Shown in pieces: positions 60,866 through 64,000 of a stretch of DNA of 64,000 bases. The DNA comes from Terana coerulea (taxonomy: Eukaryota; Basidiomycota; Agaricomycetes; Polyporales; Phanerochaetaceae). The first letter of the stretch is position 1, and the number at the start of each line of letters is the position of its first letter. Position numbers and translations under genes: made by a program. Below the pieces are notes generated by a model. The model saw only the letters and a list, made by a program, of their open reading frames with translations, searched no databases and had not been told where the DNA came from. Location: positions 372,001 to 436,000 of the forward strand of contig JAKOGH010000002.1 of assembly GCA_024811115.1 (NCBI GenBank), read 5' to 3'.

Positions 60866-62514
60866 ATGGTTGAGAACGCGCTGCACAACAACAGTATCGC
60901 TGAACCTATCAATGAGGGGAGCATTGCTGAGATAGCTGAAGTTGCCGACAGCGATTCCACCATCGACTCTGTTGAAGCCCCGGAGCCAAACGCTGCATGG
61001 GCTTTAGGACAGCAGCACAACCTCGTCGTCGAAGGACTTGCGAACGAGGAGGTGATCGGCCGCATTGATGCAGAGCGATCGATGCAGGAGGATACAGTGG
61101 TGGCGCTGAAAAGAATCGACCCGGTTACGATGCATACTCCAGTTTGCGAGGACGAGGAGGCGCACAGTCATATGCAGGATCGCCAACCGACGCGCTCGAG
61201 TGTGCAGCAGAAGAGCCACAGCCGCCTGGAGGACGAGCTTGAAGCGATGCGAGTTCGTGTCGCCGAGGCGAAGCGCCAGGAGAACCACATGCGGAAGAAA
61301 TACGAAGACATGAAGGAGCTGCTAAGGGTTCGTACGGACGAGTTGCGTGGGCTACAGACGTATTTGAGCACGGCAGACGCGACGTCGCTCTCCGATGTCC
61401 AGCGTATGATTGACACGCTCAACTCGCACATCTTCCAGCTGGCAACGTCCCTCGCCGATCGGTTTAAATATCGTCAGCAAGGGCGAAGCGTAGACCGTGA
61501 GGCGTCGGAAGCAGAATGGCGGGTAAAGAAGTCGCTCGGAGGGCAGATGAAGCAGCTCCTCATCGAGAGGCGACACGATGAAGACCCATACTGCGTGCAG
61601 ATGGCGATCCAGGCGTGCGCCTCGACGTACGCCGTAAAGCTCGGCTCCTGCTGGCATCTGGAGTTGAAGCCGGAGAAAGGGAAAGTAATGAAGGCCGTGT
61701 ATGAAAGAATATGCCAGACTGGTGAGTATGCGTATAAATTCCAGCACGTATCATCACCTAATATGCGTGCACTCACCTCAGAGAGTCAGTCCGTCAGCGG
61801 GAGATGGCGAGCGCTGAGCTACCGCGTCGTAAACGGCCTCTACAACGACGTCGAGTGGTCTACCCTCATCGCCGATTTCGCCGATTGCTTAACGGACATC
61901 TTCATCGTCACCGCAGCCAAGGGCAATCCTCGAGATTTCAGAAACACCATTCTTGACTCGTTCCGGAGCAGCCTTGAGACCATTTTGCGGAGTGTAGCAA
62001 GCCTTCAGCGAGTTCTCCGAGAGGACGTCATCTCGTGCGATCTCCACTTGTACTCCCCTCGGCATGGCACGAAATTCGACGGCGAACAGATGGCGGACAT
62101 AGCAGAACGCGAGGATGATAGGCCAGACAGGCACAGTACTGTGCTTTGCACAGTTGACGTCGGGCTACAACGCGTAGAGAAGGTCGACGGCCGCACCAGC
62201 GAGTCGCGCTTGTCAAACATGGTGAAAGCCAAAGTTGCAACGGACACCATGATATCACAGCTTCTTCAAGAGGGGCGAAAGGGCATGGATCACGGTGAGC
62301 TCCAACTGTAACGCATACATCCAGCTTAGACTGACTTTTACGGTCAAAAACTCCAGCATCCGCTTCAGAAAATACGGGAGAGGATGCCGATCATCGAGTT
62401 CTTTATCAGGGAGGTCGGGGCAGAGGACGAGGCGGTGGACGCGGGCGCGGACGTGGAGGGCGAGAACGTAGACGAAACTTCGCCAGGGAGGGCAGTCTCT
62501 ACGGAGGACAATAA
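60866..62514 (+). CDS. Coiled-coil protein, third paralog, with RGG-type C-terminus
   Basis: Starts MVENALHNNSIAEPINEG. A coiled coil near residues 120-165 (EDELEAMRVRVAEAKRQENH) is followed by the shared domain: SLSDVQRMIDTLNSHIFQLA, PYCVQMAIQACASTYAVKLG, ESQSVSGRWRALSYRVVNGL, LREDVISCDLHLYSPRHGTK and VLCTVDVGLQRVEKVDGR. The frame runs through the intron near 61722-61785 without a stop, so splicing there follows the paralogs. A final intron at about 62294-62354 (GTGAGC...CTCCAG) joins MDH to ASASENTGEDAD and a tail rich in Gly and Arg (GGRGRGRGGGRGRGRGG), ending at a TAA at 62512. RGG/GRG tails commonly bind RNA; the other two paralogs lack it. No frame break. Confidence 0.72.
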
Positions 62515-62995
62515 ATCCCACGCAGTGAATTATTTTCTTGATATCCCGTTACTTGAGACCTGTATTAGCCACACCAACATGCATTGAATCTCACCTGAGC
62601 GCACCTCTTGCGACATCGACGCTCAATGCTGCGAAACAACGATGCTATAGCTAGTCGACTTCCGTAATGCCAGCGGTCCGACTGTAGAGTCAACGCAGTG
62701 CGCAGTGATAGGCACCAGAACTTCAGCTTGAACCTGCAGACCTATTTGCACTCTGGGAAACAACGACCATAACATTGGTACTAGTGGCAAGCTAGTGGTG
62801 ACAAAGTGGTGGTGATGCCTGAAGAGAAGGAGCTCGAGCTGCAGGGACCTAGTGAGTGATTACTCAAGCGCCCAGCGCTTAGATGCCGGCTGCCATCCCG
62901 AAAATAATGGCCCCTACAAGTTCAAACCACGAGTCTTCGCTTCGATTTCCCCTCACATAAATACATGAATAATAAGGTCATCCAGGTTAGGTGAG
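62515..62995. other. Convergent intergenic region
   Basis: About 480 nt between convergent 3' ends; nothing recognised. Confidence 0.45.
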
Positions 62996-64000
62996 CTACG
63001 CATCCGGTGCCCAAGTATAAGTAGGTATGTGGCAGGTAGATCCTGATGAAGAAAGTTGGTCCCAACGTAGGCTGCACCCAACCTCGAACGCCTTCCCGAG
63101 GATGTCCAACAGGATGGCGTCAGGGTGTTGAGGCCGAGACGGCAAAAGAGTCATGTCTTCCAGCACACCAACGCTCTCAGGCTGCAAGACGAACCGTGCC
63201 TTCACTGCATCAAACGATCGATCTGGAACGCCCTGCCAATAACCGACGCTCCGGCACGTCTCTTCGTCGAGGAAGTCGCCGAGATGCGAAGACATGATCC
63301 TCATCCTGGGTGCATGCAGCCTCAGCTTGAACTGCGAGGGAAGGGTGGAATGGGTAAGTGGATGCGCCTCCAGCAGGTTTTCCGCGCCAACCAAATCGGT
63401 GATCTCGCCATGGTCGGCGTTGGTCAGGATGTAGCTCGCATCCTCGTCCTTGCACCCAATCACCCTGGCCTCGTCCGGCTGATACGCAAGCAGAGAGTCA
63501 TCGATCGTCTGCCCGTCCGCGTGTGCGATCCAGACGCGCCCGCTGGCCGGGACCAGCGCAGAGAGCAGAGTGAACAAGGCCTCGTCGCCGATGACGCCCG
63601 CGAAAGCGGCCGCGCAGTACTCTGCGACGCCCTCGCCGCCCGCCGCGTCGACGGCGCACCCGAGGTCCTCGAGAGTCCTCGCAAGCGCCAGCTGTGCTGC
63701 AAAGCCCTCCAGCGCGGGAGGGCATCCTGCGGCTCTGAGGCGCGCCATATGTGCCGCATAAATCGGGTGGTGGACGACGGGAACGGGGAGATGAGCGTGG
63801 GGAATGTGGAACCAGATCGACATCGCAGGCTTGCTGGAGGCCCGAGAGGGAGGAGTGTCGAGCGCAGTCTGTAATTGCTCCGCGAGGTGCGTAAAACTGG
63901 TCGCTGCCCAAGCACGGCGATACGGGAAGTGGTCTCGTGCAATTTGGCTTGTGCGGCAAACGTCAGCGAGGCCGGTTTTGTCACTTCGTCCGACAGTGTG
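62996..64000 (-). CDS. PKS C, 3' end (degenerate AT domain), cut by the window edge
   Basis: Partial minus-strand gene open to the window end. It reads [20 protein letters not shown] (post-KS linker), [15 protein letters not shown], the AT-like motif [17 protein letters not shown] (about 63600-63640) in place of GHSxGE, MSSHLGDFLDEETC...GYWQGVPDRSFD, and the ending HIPTYTWAPDA with a stop at 62996. It is colinear with the end of PKS A and very similar to it, including the degenerate active site and stop position. The KS and anything before it lie outside the window. No frame break within the visible part. Confidence 0.85.
   Translation of the reverse strand, partial: HTVGRSDKTGLADVCRTSQIARDHFPYRRAWAATSFTHLAEQLQTALDTPPSRASSKPAMSIWFHIPHAHLPVPVVHHPIYAAHMARLRAAGCPPALEGFAAQLALARTLEDLGCAVDAAGGEGVAEYCAAAFAGVIGDEALFTLLSALVPASGRVWIAHADGQTIDDSLLAYQPDEARVIGCKDEDASYILTNADHGEITDLVGAENLLEAHPLTHSTLPSQFKLRLHAPRMRIMSSHLGDFLDEETCRSVGYWQGVPDRSFDAVKARFVLQPESVGVLEDMTLLPSRPQHPDAILLDILGKAFEVGCSLRWDQLSSSGSTCHIPTYTWAPDA

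Noticed and set aside
1..64000. tRNA, rRNA, CRISPR arrays or prokaryotic operons
   Set aside because: None seen; the intron-rich fungal gene structure excludes the last two.

Overview
The window looks like nuclear DNA of a filamentous basidiomycete of the mushroom-forming class (Agaricomycetes, perhaps Polyporales; the order is a guess). Nearly every gene is split by short introns of about 50-65 nt with GT...AG ends. Several families typical of these fungi are present: a seven-helix membrane protein, an Hsp70 12A-like ATPase, an F-box protein and C2/helical NLR-type N-termini. Two conserved housekeeping genes, an RNA exonuclease 4 and a mitochondrial carrier, confirm the eukaryotic origin.

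Layout. 0.3-2.5 kb: a 4CL-like acyl-CoA ligase (-). 4.0-8.9 kb: two related C2 plus helical-domain genes (+). 9.4-10.6 kb: an uncharacterised protein (+). 12.5-17.7 kb: polyketide synthase B (-), read as KS - carrier - thioester reductase - SAT-type acyltransferase - carrier. 19.0-20.3 kb: a decayed copy (-) of the CAT-fold acyltransferase whose readable copy is at 30.2 kb. 22.1-25.5 kb: a seven-helix protein and an alpha/beta hydrolase-like protein (-). 26.6-28.2 kb: an MFS transporter (+). 28.6-29.3 kb: a small non-autonomous DNA transposon. 30.2-31.9 kb: the acyltransferase (+). 33.6-38.6 kb: polyketide synthase A (+), read as adenylation - carrier - KS - catalytically degenerate AT. 40-45 kb: a disordered membrane protein (+) and an F-box protein (-). 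45.6-47.4 kb: a second MFS transporter (-). 48.5-51.7 kb: REX4 and the carrier. 52.3-62.5 kb: three related coiled-coil genes (+) with an Hsp70-like ATPase (-) between them. 63-64 kb: the 3' end of a third synthase, C (-), close to A.

Working together (inference): the CoA ligase, two or three incomplete synthases, hydrolase-like protein, acyltransferase and MFS pumps form a plausible secondary-metabolite cluster at about 0-48 kb. No synthase here is a complete canonical enzyme. A ends after a dead AT and lacks a releasing domain; B lacks the AT core after its KS but carries a reductase and a C-terminal SAT plus carrier. They may act in trans, with aldehyde or alcohol release by the reductase of B.

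Quality warning: at least a dozen genes are broken by a single-base indel, almost always inside a short homopolymer, and one base restores the frame expected for the family. This looks more like residual consensus error than pseudogenes. The acyltransferase relic at 19-20 kb is different: it has many stops, frame changes and lost catalytic residues.
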